From assembly GCF_900099995.1 (NCBI RefSeq), contig NZ_FNCZ01000005.1:23396-87395 (forward strand): a stretch of DNA of 64,000 bases, read 5' to 3'. Each line of letters opens with the position of its first letter. Position 1 is the first letter of the stretch. The notes under the pieces were generated by a model, which saw only the letters and a program-made list of their open reading frames with translations, was not told where the DNA came from and made no database searches. Source of the DNA: Winogradskyella thalassocola (GTDB lineage Bacteria; Bacteroidota; Bacteroidia; Flavobacteriales; Flavobacteriaceae). Positions 63,974 to 64,000 of the stretch are shown here, piece by piece. Both the position numbers and the translations under genes were made by a program.

Positions 63974-64000
63974 CACACTGCACACTGCACACTGCACACT
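63973..64000. repeat. Heptamer array GCACACT, at least 4 copies, cut by window end
   Basis: Four perfect GCACACT units run to the last base. The reverse complement is AGTGTGC, which again has AGT in fixed phase. This could be the tail array of a convergent gene outside the window, or it could lie in the leader of a + strand gene. Confidence 0.8.

Overview
The window looks like chromosomal DNA of a Flavobacteriaceae-type Bacteroidota. The evidence is low-GC DNA, a type IX secretion C-terminal sorting domain, a PorV/PorQ-family protein, DUF4105 and DUF808 proteins, a cyclophilin-FKBP fusion, TAnnTTTG-type promoter boxes and few Shine-Dalgarno sequences. I found no rRNA or tRNA genes, CRISPR arrays or prophage genes.

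Bases 1 to about 39,000 are one surface-polysaccharide locus, with every gene on the + strand except a small DUF559 nuclease gene. In order it holds: a truncated sugar-nucleotide epimerase; an ABC polysaccharide exporter (Wzm/Wzt) whose two genes are separated by a repeat module; a pyruvyltransferase-like protein; three DegT-like PLP enzymes with a WbqC-like protein; a sulfotransferase; runs of family-2 glycosyltransferases; a second, unrelated sulfotransferase; many family-4 glycosyltransferases, including a tandem duplicate pair; an asparagine-synthetase-like enzyme; an exostosin-like protein; a serine-acetyltransferase-like protein; an FkbM methyltransferase; an O-antigen ligase/polymerase; another methyltransferase; and a polyprenyl-phosphate sugar-1-phosphate transferase that probably starts chain synthesis. 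Together they suggest a surface glycan that is exported by the ABC pathway and decorated with sulfate, amino, pyruvyl, acetyl or methyl groups.

Bases 39,000 to 64,000 are housekeeping and envelope genes. They include PorV/PorQ plus DUF4105, phosphatidylserine synthase, DUF808, a four-gene kdsD-tatC-AhpD-like-lptB operon, recQ, a dual-family prolyl isomerase, lipoproteins, a T9SS-sorted beta-helix protein, a secreted metallo-hydrolase with EF hands, a possible HEPN protein, a penicillin-acylase-family hydrolase, a DUF721-lipoprotein-recF group, a TPR membrane protein and ribH.

The least explained feature is non-coding. Degenerate period-7 arrays with AGT in a fixed phase begin at or just after the stop codons of several unrelated genes, on the coding strand. 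Some are followed by period-6 GAA-NNN arrays and a conserved double-hairpin element, making a composite module found four times in the polysaccharide locus. A DUF559 nuclease gene flanked by about 300-380 bp diverged direct repeats carrying similar hairpins may be a related mobile unit.
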